From assembly GCA_020634215.1 (NCBI GenBank), contig JACKCD010000056.1, positions 1 through 40,184 of the forward strand: DNA of 40,184 bases, in the 5' to 3' direction. Positions within the stretch are counted from its first letter, which is position 1, and each line of letters begins with the position of its first letter. The DNA is from Ardenticatenaceae bacterium (lineage in GTDB: Bacteria; Chloroflexota; Anaerolineae; Promineifilales; Promineifilaceae). Made by a program: the position numbers and the translations under genes. The notes beneath the pieces are model-generated. The model did no database searches. It was not told where the DNA came from and saw only the letters and a list, made by a program, of their open reading frames with translations. Of this stretch, positions 16,301 to 24,513 are shown piece by piece.

Positions 16301-17313
16301 ATAACGCTTAATTCATAATCTAGTCGTTGGCGCAGCGCCTCATCGTAGTTAAAACGATTTTCGCCATACCGCCAAACCAACCCTTGTTCACACAGATGGC
16401 GCAGGTAGGTTTGTGGGGTGAATCCTTCGGGTACATCAAAGATGGGGAGGTGATACCCTTCAAAGTCGAGGGTGACGTTGCACATGTCGGCAATGCGGAG
16501 GCTGTTTTGTAGGGAGTTGAGAACGATGTCTTGGGGATAGCCCTTGAAGAGACGCAGCATTTCGTCATAGGATTTGAGGTAATAATCCTTATCGGAGAAG
16601 GTCATTTTGGGCTGGCTGAGGGTGGAACTGGTTTGGATGCAGAGGAGGACTTGGTGGGGGTCGGCATCTTCGGCGCGGGTGTAGTGAACGTCATTGGTGG
16701 CAAGGAAGTTATGCTGTAGCCCATAACGCGGAGCCATTTCGATGAGCTTTTTGTTGATGTCGCTGAGTTCGGGGATGCTGTGTTCTTGTAGTTCGACAAA
16801 GAGGCGTTCTTGGCCAAAGATGTCGAGGTATTCGCCCATGAGTTGGTGGGCTAAGTCCATGCGGCCGAGGCTGATGGCTTGGGGGATTTCGCCAGCCATG
16901 CAGCCGGTGGTGGCGATGAGGCCATCGCTGAAGCGGGACATGAAGGGGCGGTCAATGCGGGGTTTGTAGTAGTAGCCTTCGAGCTGGGCGGTGGAGGCGA
17001 TTTCGAGCAGGTTGAGGTAGCCGGTTTGGTTTTGCGCCAGCAACAGCATGTGGAAGCGATTTTTGTCTAGCTGGGCATCTTTGTCGGTCATGGTGCGGGC
17101 GGCAAGGTAGGTTTCGATGCCGATGATGGGTTTGATGCCGGCTGACGTGCAGGCCCGATAAAAAGGCATGGTGCCATACATGGCCCCGTGGTCGGTGAGG
17201 GCGATGGCCGGCTGATTTAGCTCCAAAGCGCGTTGAACCAACTCGCTGATGCGGCTGAGGCCGTCGAGGAGGGAGTATTCGCTGTGGCAGTGCAGATGGG
17301 CAAATGAAGACAT
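13384..17313 (-). CDS. dnaE: DNA polymerase III subunit alpha
   Basis: The 1309-residue replicative polymerase. The N-terminal PHP domain begins HLHCHSEYSLLDG. The palm has GSASGSVVGY and the catalytic PDIDLDYPDD near residue 424. The fingers/tau-binding parts include GIFQVEGAGMKRLMIEMRP and KKKKALMEEHK. A helix-hairpin-helix region and an OB fold (VKLAGMISQLRTLTTKKGDPMAFGTLED) follow near 1030-1100. An unusual Pro-rich linker (runs of P with NGR, about 1150-1230) leads to a terminal domain ending RLPGILRVYAV, similar in position to the extra C-terminal domain of many DnaE1 proteins. All four AACGGCCGTT copies are in the C-terminal third; the conserved catalytic core has none. A heptad-repeat hairpin precedes the start codon. 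Confidence 0.97.
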   Translation of the reverse strand: MSSFAHLHCHSEYSLLDGLSRISELVQRALELNQPAIALTDHGAMYGTMPFYRACTSAGIKPIIGIETYLAARTMTDKDAQLDKNRFHMLLLAQNQTGYLNLLEIASTAQLEGYYYKPRIDRPFMSRFSDGLIATTGCMAGEIPQAISLGRMDLAHQLMGEYLDIFGQERLFVELQEHSIPELSDINKKLIEMAPRYGLQHNFLATNDVHYTRAEDADPHQVLLCIQTSSTLSQPKMTFSDKDYYLKSYDEMLRLFKGYPQDIVLNSLQNSLRIADMCNVTLDFEGYHLPIFDVPEGFTPQTYLRHLCEQGLVWRYGENRFNYDEALRQRLDYELSVISRMGFETYFLIVWDLCEWAVRSDAWWEANQDPFPYDSYSEWKKHDIWWNTRGSASGSVVGYTLGITGIDPLENDLIFERFLNPGRVSMPDIDLDYPDDVRPQMVAYAQRRYGREKVAQIITFGTMGARAAIRDVGRALDMPLPEVDAVARLVPAIPGKPVKIENVLDNDHEFYSSELETRYKAEEQIRTLLDTARNLEGVSRHASSHAAGVIISDKPLQAYVPLNKPTSGDEGLGGVDRVTQWPMEVVESIGLLKVDFLGLSTLTVMRRAARLIEERHGISYTMDNIPYDEGHVGPDPSKDPKKLFDMLERGDVAGIFQVEGAGMKRLMIEMRPRRFDHIVAAISLYRPGPMENIPEYIRRMHSAIYENKDIVEYHTPALAPILKDTYGIIVYQEQIIRIASQLAGYAPGDADMIRKAVAKKKKALMEEHKAKFTEGAVARGVTVEVCEAIWGDIEFFARYGFPKGHAASYAKVTCQTAFLKAHYPVEYLTAMLSVERDNTDKVRRYFAEAKNLGIDIAPPDVNLSGLDFTIEDGERSRIRFGLGAVKNAGEGALNLLLEEREANGRFSSLQDLCDRVDLRRVGKRALEFVIKARAFDAWGQPDQLLEGLDRLVSYSSNTHSAAAAGQMSLFGSLSGPSLKMKVDLLPADGDYKKLEHKALLEWEKEALGVHVSEHPLERPLAILETHTSTKIGDIDVNWSGKQVKLAGMISQLRTLTTKKGDPMAFGTLEDLDHKIEVVFFPRTWREVRNEVQVDQVMLVTGKVQTKDDQANIIVDRVQTKVETAQAADAPMATDDWDYGFEEEMMEMPTNGRSAPPPPPTNGNGTARPAPVVAEPTNGYITPPPPPNFEEADVAMPVAQPTPPPKAEPEPVVAPPPTPLVFGEKHGGINGRSNGKHKLIIVEVKPVGNWHHAFRQTVKLAQAQQGDDQIRLRLAGQPLAIDFPDHTTCYSTELVDQIERLPGILRVYAV

Positions 17314-17326
17314 AGGCTAGAGATTT

Positions 17327-17381
17327 GGAGATTGGAGATTGGAGATTGATGAGCCTTCATAATCTCCAATCTCTAATCTCC
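17327..17381. repeat. Heptanucleotide-repeat hairpin upstream of dnaE
   Basis: Three tandem GGAGATT units (17327-17347) face three inverted units AATCTCC/AATCTCT/AATCTCC (17361-17381), giving a stem of about 20 bp. It begins 13 bp before the dnaE start and so lies in the leader of the dnaE message. Confidence 0.85.
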
Positions 17382-17553
17382 ATAAAGTTCTTTGTGAACG
17401 ATTACCAAGAATTTATGCGTTCTAATTCGGTGCGGTGGGGTAATTGTTGTAATGTCCCGCAGGAAAAGTATAACACAAAACGGCCGTTTCTCCCCCAAAT
17501 TTTAAGGTAAAAAGCGGTGTAAGTGGTGGCGTAAGTGGTGGGCTTTAGGGTGT

Positions 17554-17607
17554 GGAGATTGGAGATTGGGGATTGGAGATTTGTGCAATCTCCAATCCCC
17601 AATCTCC
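17554..17607. repeat. Second heptanucleotide hairpin before flippase gene
   Basis: GGAGATT-GGGGATT-GGAGATT (17561-17581) pairs perfectly over 21 bp with AATCTCC-AATCCCC-AATCTCC (17587-17607); an extra unit starts at 17554. It lies between the divergent dnaE and flippase genes. The rest of 17314-17636 holds one AACGGCCGTT (17479) and no gene I can support. Confidence 0.85.
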
Positions 17608-17636
17608 TAATTCTCTGAAGTAAAGGCAAGTGATTG

Positions 17637-18644
17637 ATGTGGCACAGGTGGATAGCTTGGATGACGCGGTGGCGTGGGCTGGTGGTGGTTGTTTTGTTTG
17701 CCGTGGCTGTTTTTTGGTCGGTGCCGCTGCCGGGCATAACGGCCGTTTTTCAAACCATCATCCCCGACATGCTGCTGTGGGCGTTTCTCTGCTGGGCTTT
17801 GCAGCATTATTTGACGGCACTGCGGCTACGGCTGCTGGCAACGCGACAGCAAATTGCCCTGACCACCCCTCAGGTGCTGGCAATCAACCTGACGGTTAGT
17901 TTTTACCAGCTTTTTCTGCCGGGGACGGTGGCGGGGGTGGGGCTGCGCTGGTACCGAATGACGCAGGCGGGTGGGGAAAGAGGGGCGGCATTAACGGCCG
18001 TTGCCCTCAACCGGCTGCTTGATGCGTTTTTTGGCATAACGCTGGGGCTGGCGTTCTGGCTGCTGGCGCGGCAGGGGGATGTGGCGACAGGGGGTGCATT
18101 GCTGCTGGGGATTATAGGCGTAACGGCCGTTTGCTGGCTCCTCTTTGTCCGCCTTGCCCCCCACTTGCTCACCTGGCTGCACAGCCAAATGGCACGCTGG
18201 CAGCGGCGTTGGCTGGTGGGGCTGCTGGAATGGGTGGCGCGGCTGCTGCTGGGGACAGTGGCATTTGCAGAAACGGCCGTTGTTGATCTCCTGCTGCTGG
18301 GCTTGGTAGCCGCCGCCCAATTCCTTTCAACCATTCTCACCTTTGTCTTTCTCGCCTGGGCCGTTGGCATCCATTTGCCCCTGCTCCTGCTCGGTGCCAT
18401 TCGCTCCACCCTGCAATTCACCAGCCTCATCCCCTTTGCCTTCCTGGGTGTGCGCGAGGCGGGGCTGCTGGCACTGCTGACCACCATGGGGATTACAGCC
18501 GAAAAAGCGGTTGCATTGTCGCTGCTGCTGGCAGCGCAGTCGGTGCTAACGGCCCTGCTGGGGGGGATCATTGAAATCGTGCAGAAAGCCTTTCGCCACA
18601 CCCCGGAAGTAAACCATGAGCAAGCACGAACCAATAGGGCTTAA
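17637..18644 (+). CDS. Flippase-like integral membrane protein (LPG synthase TM / UPF0104 family)
   Basis: About 335 residues with roughly seven to eight hydrophobic segments. Examples are GLVVVVLFAVAVFWSV, MLLWAFLCWALQHYL, LLLGIIGVTAVCWLLFV and LGLVAAAQFLSTILTFVFLAWAVGI. The family pattern NLTVSFYQLFLPGTVAGVGLRWYRM and the terminal FTSLIPFAFLGVREAGLLALLTTMGI match the membrane domain shared by lysylphosphatidylglycerol synthases and YbhN/AglD-type proteins. These act in lipid or glycolipid handling; the substrate is not visible here. ATG at 17637 follows AAAGG by ten bases. Four AACGGCCGTT copies are read as TAV, including inside membrane helices. Confidence 0.82.
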   Translation: MWHRWIAWMTRWRGLVVVVLFAVAVFWSVPLPGITAVFQTIIPDMLLWAFLCWALQHYLTALRLRLLATRQQIALTTPQVLAINLTVSFYQLFLPGTVAGVGLRWYRMTQAGGERGAALTAVALNRLLDAFFGITLGLAFWLLARQGDVATGGALLLGIIGVTAVCWLLFVRLAPHLLTWLHSQMARWQRRWLVGLLEWVARLLLGTVAFAETAVVDLLLLGLVAAAQFLSTILTFVFLAWAVGIHLPLLLLGAIRSTLQFTSLIPFAFLGVREAGLLALLTTMGITAEKAVALSLLLAAQSVLTALLGGIIEIVQKAFRHTPEVNHEQARTNRA

Positions 18645-18700
18645 TCTCTCCCCAAGTGTACCAAATTGGCTCGCCTCCAGATGCTTTGTACAATTCAAGC

Positions 18701-19267
18701 ATGGATTTTGGTGTAAAGCGGCTTAATAGTGAACTGGGAGCGGCGCGACTTTATCATTTGTATGACAAATGGGATAGGCTGCGTTTTGTGGCGGATCAGG
18801 GTAGCCCGTGGCTGGCCGACAACCCGCAGCATTATGTGCGGCTGGCGCGAACGGACGGGCATTTGGTAGCAACGCTGAACTTGCCGTGGGGGGATGTGGA
18901 TGAGGAGAAACGGCCGTTTAGCTACGCCGTCCTGGTTGACCATGCAGTGTATGCGGTGTTTGAGGTGTATGGGGGAAAACGGCCGTTAATCGTTCTTGAA
19001 GTTGAAGAATCTCGCTGGCTGATGGCTCCCGATGGCGATCATTTCAACCTGTTTGATAACGCCCCCTCCAGCTTTCGCCTCCGCACCGGCCAGGCCGAGG
19101 AAATCGCTGACCCTCCTATCGGCCGGCTGCTTTGCGCCCAGGAAAGTTATGATTTTGTGCTGGAGTTGCCCGGTAAACGGCCGTTGCGTCGGCCGGCGAT
19201 CTTGTCTTTGGCGTTGGTGGTGCTGGTGGATCGGTTTGGGGAGGAAACGGCCGTTTCTTTCCCCTAG
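18701..19267 (+). CDS. Hypothetical protein rich in palindrome-encoded residues
   Basis: A 188-residue protein I do not recognise. It has no signal peptide or membrane segment and is mixed alpha/beta by appearance (YAVLVDHAVYAVFEVYGG, YDFVLELPGK). I start at ATG 18701; GTG at 18656 would add 15 poor residues. Four AACGGCCGTT copies in 567 bp (18909, 18978, 19176, 19246) give three KRP and one ETAV, the densest cluster in the window. It follows the flippase gene by 56 bp on the same strand and may be co-transcribed. Confidence 0.6.
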   Translation: MDFGVKRLNSELGAARLYHLYDKWDRLRFVADQGSPWLADNPQHYVRLARTDGHLVATLNLPWGDVDEEKRPFSYAVLVDHAVYAVFEVYGGKRPLIVLEVEESRWLMAPDGDHFNLFDNAPSSFRLRTGQAEEIADPPIGRLLCAQESYDFVLELPGKRPLRRPAILSLALVVLVDRFGEETAVSFP

Positions 19268-19306
19268 CAGTCAAAACAGGACGCGGACAAACACGGACAA
19301 ACGCGG

Positions 19307-19352
19307 ATTTAACCTGATTTTAGCCATCAAATGCCCTCAAATCAGGTTAAAT
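19307..19352. repeat. 14-bp perfect inverted repeat
   Basis: ATTTAACCTGATTT (19307-19320) and AAATCAGGTTAAAT (19339-19352) flank an 18-nt loop, between the convergent hypothetical and brnA genes. It could end transcription in either direction. A related stretch (AGGACGC, CCTGATTTT) occurs at 23-51. Confidence 0.7.
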
Positions 19353-19428
19353 GTCGTGAACGACCGCTTCGCGTACAGGGAAATCTGCGTCCCAAAATTC
19401 TTTTTCCGACAGGCTCACACTATTGGCT

Positions 19429-19710
19429 TTATTGACGTGAAGCAATGTATTCCAGCAAAATATCATCTATTCTTGTTTGCCAACCTTTGCCAGTCGCTCG
19501 GAAATAATCTGTAACCTCACGTGATAGACGAATCGTAATTCGTTCTTTGGTAACTTCTGCCACTGGGCGACCAACAGGACGTAGCTCGGAAAATTGTGCA
19601 TCGGAAAGCTCATAGGTGTCGGAATCAGAAGCAATAGCCGCATTAATGGCTATCTCTTCTTCGTCTGTTGGCAATTCAAACAGATGACCTGATTTAGATT
19701 TGATCAGCAT
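19429..19710 (-). CDS. brnA: BrnA-family antitoxin
   Basis: A 93-residue antitoxin. The N-terminal half is acidic and probably toxin-binding (LPTDEEEIAINAAIASDSDTYELSDAQF). The C-terminal half is a ribbon-helix-helix DNA-binding region (KERITIRLSREVTDYFRATGKGWQTRIDDILLEYI), the usual BrnA signature. ATG at 19710 overlaps the brnT stop by 17 bp, so the two are translationally linked; the open frame continues upstream inside brnT but without similarity. It should neutralise BrnT and repress the shared promoter through the operator at 19969-19986. Confidence 0.9.
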   Translation of the reverse strand: MLIKSKSGHLFELPTDEEEIAINAAIASDSDTYELSDAQFSELRPVGRPVAEVTKERITIRLSREVTDYFRATGKGWQTRIDDILLEYIASRQ

Positions 19711-19963
19711 ACCGTTTAACCTCTCGTTTATTGGCCTTACGCAAACTAATGATACGGCGCACATCGTCACGATCTGTATACACAACGCAGAACACTCGTC
19801 GTCCAATGGGCGCATAACCAATCATGCGAATTTCATCATAATCGTATCGCGTATCTTGTATAGCCAAAAGCATATCCCATTCAAGATGAACCGCATCTTG
19901 CAAAAAAACCCCGTGCTTCTCAAGGTTGTTCCTGTCTTTGCTTTGATCGTATTCAATCTTCAT
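19694..19963 (-). CDS. brnT: BrnT-family toxin (ribonuclease)
   Basis: An 89-residue RelE-fold toxin. The hallmark start is YDQSKDRNNLEKHGVFLQDAV. The core is DEIRMIGYAPIGRRVFCVVYTDRDDVRRIISLRKANKREVKRY, matching the family pattern around the catalytic Arg/His residues. It is expected to cleave RNA and arrest growth unless bound by BrnA. It is the first gene of the pair. Predicted promoter elements place the transcription start at or within a few bases of the ATG, so the message could be leaderless. Confidence 0.93.
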   Translation of the reverse strand: MKIEYDQSKDRNNLEKHGVFLQDAVHLEWDMLLAIQDTRYDYDEIRMIGYAPIGRRVFCVVYTDRDDVRRIISLRKANKREVKRYADQI

Positions 19964-19968
19964 CTTGT

Positions 19969-19998
19969 TTATTGTGCATACAATAATTATTTCGTCAA
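19969..19998 (-). promoter_or_regulatory. brnTA promoter with operator
   Basis: Minus strand: -35 TTGACG (19998-19993), 17-bp spacer, -10 ACAATA (19975-19970). A perfect inverted repeat TTATTGT-4-ACAATAA (19986-19969) covers the -10, a natural site for BrnA autorepression. Confidence 0.75.
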
Positions 19999-20082
19999 GT
20001 CTGGCTTTCAGGTGATGTTATTTGACAGATGGGAGGAAAAACGGCCGTTTGGAGGTAGAAAACGGCCGTTTTCCCTAAAAAC

Positions 20083-21459
20083 TCACGGCTGGCGACCACC
20101 AAAATCAGTCAACCCTGCATGGCGATTTTGCAAAACAGCTACAACATCATTTGGATAACATGTTCCCGTGGCGGGATCTATGCCATAGATACAAGTTTCC
20201 TGATAATCGCTTCCGGTTGAATTATCCAGTAGCCCTAGCAACACCCAGGACAGAATCATTGCTTGAGCAGTCTGCTCATTGGTTAGTGTTGTTTGTTGGG
20301 CAGCACTATTGCTCACCAGTTTTTCATATTCCGCCACAACGTCGGCTCGGCTGGTAATGGATGAAAGCATCTGCACGGCAAAGCTATAAGTAAAATCGTA
20401 GTGATAATCACTATCATGGGTTGTTCCGTAAAAATAAAAGTTGTTTTGCTGAGAATGCCACCAGCCAAAGGGAAGGCGGTTAAAAACAAGGTGTAAATCA
20501 TCGCGCCATGTTCCCATATCCCAAACACCACCCCATGGGCTATCATCTTCAAGTGCCTGCAACCCTAAGGTGACGGTCTGCCCACAGTTGGCAATAAGTG
20601 GGTTTAATACAGGGAAGTTGGCGCGATCCAAGCGTGTATCTTGATATGTTTTACCAAACCAAACAGCCGTATCTTTGGCACTTTCCTTAACGCGAAAGTC
20701 AAAAGCAGCTGGCACATCTAGCCAGAGGCCATATTTAATATAGACTTCATCACCAGCATTGATGTCACTACCAGAATCAGCTTCTTCTGGATCAGGTACT
20801 GATACTTCATCCACTGTAAATATAACGGCAACTTCGCATTCTACATTTTGTAGCTGCTGTGGCAGCCACTCTACCAGTGGTTGAGGGAAGCCATATTCAT
20901 TCACGGGATCAGGACTGGCTGGGTCGGTTTCTGTCAAATAAAGTTCCAAAAAATCCGAAAGTAAATCGCCATCTGTATCGATTTTGCCTGGATCCGCGCC
21001 TAGTTTCAATTCAACCAAATCGGGGATGCCATCACCATCTCTGTCTTCATCGGGGATATTAGGGTCTGAACCAACCAGTTCTTCGGTCACATCCCGTAGC
21101 AAATCTTCATCACTATCCCCTTCAAACACGGCTGGATCTGAGCCAATGATAAAGATCTCTTCAAAATCGGTTGCTCCGTCCTCATCTGTATCCCATTTGG
21201 TCGAATCGGTACCAAATTTTTCTTCGTCTGCGTCTGACACCCAATCACCGTCGGCATCAGGACCACGTTGGGGGGTTGGGCGAGCGGGTTCAGGTGTGGC
21301 CGTCGGTTCGGCGGTCGGGATTTCGGCGAAAGCTTGATTCAGGTTTACGGCCGTTTCTCCCTCACCTGTTGTTTCAGCCTGGCAACCAATCAGTAAAGAA
21401 GCAAGCGTAAGTACAAACCACCAAACCAATACTGATCGGCGTATGGGAAATGCAAACAT
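20083..21459 (-). CDS. Lipoprotein with thrombospondin type-3-like calcium repeats
   Basis: A 458-residue exported lipoprotein. The signal peptide ends in the lipobox LLIGC. A Thr/Pro/Glu linker (EIPTAEPTATPEPARPTPQ) follows. Then come tandem Asp-rich calcium-binding repeats, residues about 68-190 (DADGDWVSDADEEKFGTD, DTDEDGATDFEEI, DRDGDGIPDLVELKLGADP, DTDGDLLSDFLELYLTETDP). The C-terminal domain of about 260 residues is not recognised. It is probably anchored on the outer face of the membrane, with a binding or adhesive role inferred only from the repeats. One near-copy of the palindrome encodes ETAV near the start. Confidence 0.82.
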   Translation of the reverse strand: MFAFPIRRSVLVWWFVLTLASLLIGCQAETTGEGETAVNLNQAFAEIPTAEPTATPEPARPTPQRGPDADGDWVSDADEEKFGTDSTKWDTDEDGATDFEEIFIIGSDPAVFEGDSDEDLLRDVTEELVGSDPNIPDEDRDGDGIPDLVELKLGADPGKIDTDGDLLSDFLELYLTETDPASPDPVNEYGFPQPLVEWLPQQLQNVECEVAVIFTVDEVSVPDPEEADSGSDINAGDEVYIKYGLWLDVPAAFDFRVKESAKDTAVWFGKTYQDTRLDRANFPVLNPLIANCGQTVTLGLQALEDDSPWGGVWDMGTWRDDLHLVFNRLPFGWWHSQQNNFYFYGTTHDSDYHYDFTYSFAVQMLSSITSRADVVAEYEKLVSNSAAQQTTLTNEQTAQAMILSWVLLGLLDNSTGSDYQETCIYGIDPATGTCYPNDVVAVLQNRHAGLTDFGGRQP

Positions 21460-21574
21460 CTTTTATCTCCTCGTTATGGCACAAATTTGTGTTATGGTAA
21501 ATGGGCGTTTTGGGGTAGAAAACGGCCGTTTATCCAGCAGAAACTCGGCTTACGTTATGTACAAAATGTATGAT

Positions 21575-22711
21575 TTATTGTTGTTCGATTTGAACACCTC
21601 CCAGAATAGGGAATTTTTCTGCCCCACCATAAGGGGAATGAATATAAAGAGCTAGTTCTTGAGGTATATCTATTAAATTTGGAAACTCAATCCAAGCAGC
21701 ATACTTTGTACCCGGTTGCACGTTTACTATCAGCCGACCAAATTGATTAGCATCTGGGACATTTAGAGGATTAACTCGACTGCCATCCTCATAATTCAAA
21801 TAGCTGTCGTTTCCATTGACTTCGATGGTGAGAACCTCATTGCTTTCATTTTCAAATAAAAGTCGTACTATTGTTGTGTTGGTTTGAGAATCCAATTCAA
21901 CAGTTGTCCAGGTCACTTTTATATCGGGATTGGTATTTGAACGAACTGACCTGTTAACATCAAAAATAGCTAAGGGTGGCTCGGCATTGGGGTCAATTTT
22001 TGCGTCAGTAGTTTGGGTCGAATCTGTGTCATTATCTTGAGATGCATTTGATTGCGCCGCCTCATCTACATCATTATCTGATGACCCTTCACATTGCACA
22101 GCATTTTCGCTGACTATCCTGCTTGATATTCTGGTTCGATAATTTACATCTATAACCAATATATCCTGATTGGAGAAAAGCACTTCGACATAGCCAGGTT
22201 GCCAAGCTTCACTCCACTCCACATCATAGGTGGTTATATATCCCGGTTTACCGGGCAATTGCCAGCCTTCTCCCTGTTGTTCACTTTGTTCCCAAGAGCT
22301 ACCGTAACTGGCATTCATAGAAACACCTAAATTTATGCCAGCTTGTCCAGGGGAAAGTGCCTCTATCGGAAACAGATTCAAATCAACATTAACCCCTGCG
22401 TTTACTTCCCCTCCTACGATCCACTCCACAACGTGAGTACTTGCACGTGTTCGAGAAGGTTCTTTTTGTATGCTTGGGTTATCTTCAATGCAATTGCGAA
22501 TTTCTTCTGGATAAGTTCCAATTACTCTTATTTCTTCAGTACCCTTTGGTATAAAAGCTCCGATCGATTCAACAGAAACGTTATCTTCTTCAATTGTCGC
22601 TTGTTCAGGTGAGTTAACAATTGGGGTAGCATTCCCACCCTCAGTGCTACCACAAGCTGCACACAGTGAAAACAATGCTAACAACAGGATATGTTTGAAA
22701 GATTTTGGCAT
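21575..22711 (-). CDS. Lipoprotein of unknown function
   Basis: A 378-residue protein with the lipobox SLCAAC in its signal peptide. Low-complexity Asn/Asp/Gln/Ser stretches lie near 220-250 (SSDNDVDEAAQSNASQDNDTDSTQ). A C-terminal beta-rich domain, about 265-375 (TWTTVELDSQTNTTIVRLLFENESNEVLTIEV), resembles DUF4352-like extracellular folds only loosely. It has no AACGGCCGTT and is more A+T-rich than the core genes. It is co-directional with its exported neighbours. Confidence 0.7.
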   Translation of the reverse strand: MPKSFKHILLLALFSLCAACGSTEGGNATPIVNSPEQATIEEDNVSVESIGAFIPKGTEEIRVIGTYPEEIRNCIEDNPSIQKEPSRTRASTHVVEWIVGGEVNAGVNVDLNLFPIEALSPGQAGINLGVSMNASYGSSWEQSEQQGEGWQLPGKPGYITTYDVEWSEAWQPGYVEVLFSNQDILVIDVNYRTRISSRIVSENAVQCEGSSDNDVDEAAQSNASQDNDTDSTQTTDAKIDPNAEPPLAIFDVNRSVRSNTNPDIKVTWTTVELDSQTNTTIVRLLFENESNEVLTIEVNGNDSYLNYEDGSRVNPLNVPDANQFGRLIVNVQPGTKYAAWIEFPNLIDIPQELALYIHSPYGGAEKFPILGGVQIEQQ

Positions 22712-22827
22712 TTTGAGATTTCCTCTACACAGATAAGAGACTTTGGCAAAACTTGTGGTTTTGACTGGGGTATCTTAGCAATGATTGTGCATAATTTGAC
22801 AATGTGGGGTGGTTCATTTTAAAAAGG

Positions 22828-22848
22828 TTCCTACGCTCCGCGTGGGAA
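22828..22848. repeat. Short REP-like hairpin
   Basis: TTCCTACGC-TCC-GCGTGGGAA, a 9-bp stem with one G-T pair, lies 24 bp after the stop of the minus-strand gene at 22872. It could stabilise or end that transcript. Confidence 0.65.
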
Positions 22849-22871
22849 TCAGACTTGGTAGCGACTCATCA

Positions 22872-24416
22872 TTATGGGTACGGATTACTACAGTTCATTG
22901 AATATGAAACCGTATTGCTGCGCTGGGCAGCGGCATCCTCTAAGGTAACGTCCATATTGAGCCTGCCAGTAAAGTCAGCAGGACAAGTAAATGTACCTGT
23001 CACCATAGCCCCGGCCTGTTGTTGCGCTGGCGGAATTGAGATGGTGCCGTCAGTAATGATGAAGTCATTTGGGTTCCCACCAACCACAGAAATCAATTCC
23101 CAATCAACAATAGTGGCATCACCATTGGGATCGTAAAAGAAAACATCTTGGTAAATAACAACTAAACCTGATGAGGTGTCATAACGTAACCTTAAATCGG
23201 TAATAACGGGGTCATTTGTGAAATCAGCCGATATCCTAAGCGTGCCAGCGACATTATCGTAGCTAGTAATCTCAATAAAATAGGGTGTACCAGCCTGTAC
23301 AGAAACAGTAAGTACCGATTGAAGGCCGTCAGCGTCGTCATTACAATCCACCTCGGTTAGATTGCCGCGAGTCCCTGTCCAAATTGCCAAAACGGTATCA
23401 TAATTGCTACCAAACGTATCCACTGACAGTTCTCCAGATGATGTTGGCGTATACCGGTACCACACAGAGCGATTACCTTGCCCTGCGTAACAACTCAAAA
23501 ATGGATCATCATTAGCCGTTGTCGCATTGCTCACATCCTGAACATAGGTATAGGGCATACTATTGATCGACAGCGGCGTATTGAAGTCATCATTTGACGG
23601 AGTTGGGGGAGGTGTTGCTGTGCTAGTTGGCGTTGCAGGGGGCGTTGGTGTAAATGTTGGCGGTAAAGGCGTTGCGGTAGATGTTGGTGTTGCTGTAGAA
23701 GAGGTTGCTGTTGGTAAAGGAGGAGAAATGGAAGAGCGATCCTTAACCAAAATTGGTAAGTACAAGGAAAATGTTGCCGAACGTGCATTGAAATTATCAA
23801 ATCCCAGCCCAAATGCTCCTGCCGTTGATCTTCGTCCCTTAAAGCGAATTGAATAAATATCTTCTTCGGCTCGATATAGAGCCCAGCGTGTTGCTATTCC
23901 ATCACCAGTATTTGGGTCTCCTGCAATTATGGTAATGGTCTCCAAAACATTGCCGTTTGCATCTCTGGCATCAATTGTAAATGTTTCGCCCAAATCAATA
24001 TCTAAAATGACACCACTTGCCATGGCGGTTGGAGGCGTATAACTAACAATGAGTGCTTCAGGGTTTAGCCCGGCCAAGGCACCATCATCGGTAAGAAAAA
24101 ACGAACCAATGTTCTGGCCGGGGGCTGGGGTGTCGCCGCTATTGTTTGGGGGACCAGCGAAGGCTGTAGCTGGTGGCCCAACTTGGGCTAGCACTGGGCT
24201 TTCACCATTTTCCAAGCTAAAAACAATTCCATCCGATGCTAAAAACTGATCACTTATAACTAATCCTTCAAACGGTGTTTCGCCCGGTATTGATTCAAAA
24301 TCAATGAGTGTGGAGTTTCCGCTTTCTGTGCCAAATGTTGCTAGGCTGTCTCCATTTGCTTTTGCAAAAAGCACGCAAGAAACAAGTAATAGGAGTATGA
24401 TCGATCGAGTATACAT
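22872..24416 (-). CDS. Secreted protein with PPC-like domain and Pro/Thr linker
   Basis: About 514 residues. The signal peptide is MYTRSIILLLLVSCVLFAKANG; I use ATG 24416, as an upstream start at 24467 would bury it. Residues about 25-215 form a beta-rich domain starting LIDFESIPGETPFEGLVISDQF, as in extracellular domains of PEP-CTERM-like proteins. A linker of PTAT/STATP repeats follows. A bacterial pre-peptidase-like (PPC) domain (RSVWYRYTPTSSGELSVDTFGSNYDTVLAIWTGTRGNLTEVDCNDD) and a final beta domain end in NCSNPYP. No catalytic domain was recognised. It has no AACGGCCGTT. Confidence 0.78.
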   Translation of the reverse strand: MYTRSIILLLLVSCVLFAKANGDSLATFGTESGNSTLIDFESIPGETPFEGLVISDQFLASDGIVFSLENGESPVLAQVGPPATAFAGPPNNSGDTPAPGQNIGSFFLTDDGALAGLNPEALIVSYTPPTAMASGVILDIDLGETFTIDARDANGNVLETITIIAGDPNTGDGIATRWALYRAEEDIYSIRFKGRRSTAGAFGLGFDNFNARSATFSLYLPILVKDRSSISPPLPTATSSTATPTSTATPLPPTFTPTPPATPTSTATPPPTPSNDDFNTPLSINSMPYTYVQDVSNATTANDDPFLSCYAGQGNRSVWYRYTPTSSGELSVDTFGSNYDTVLAIWTGTRGNLTEVDCNDDADGLQSVLTVSVQAGTPYFIEITSYDNVAGTLRISADFTNDPVITDLRLRYDTSSGLVVIYQDVFFYDPNGDATIVDWELISVVGGNPNDFIITDGTISIPPAQQQAGAMVTGTFTCPADFTGRLNMDVTLEDAAAQRSNTVSYSMNCSNPYP

Positions 24417-24513
24417 AAACACCTCGTAAAAATGGTTCTTTGGAATCTTATGGGGTTGACGGAACAAATTGTAGTAACCTCAGGAATTCCTGAAGAACCG
24501 TAAAAATTTAAAG

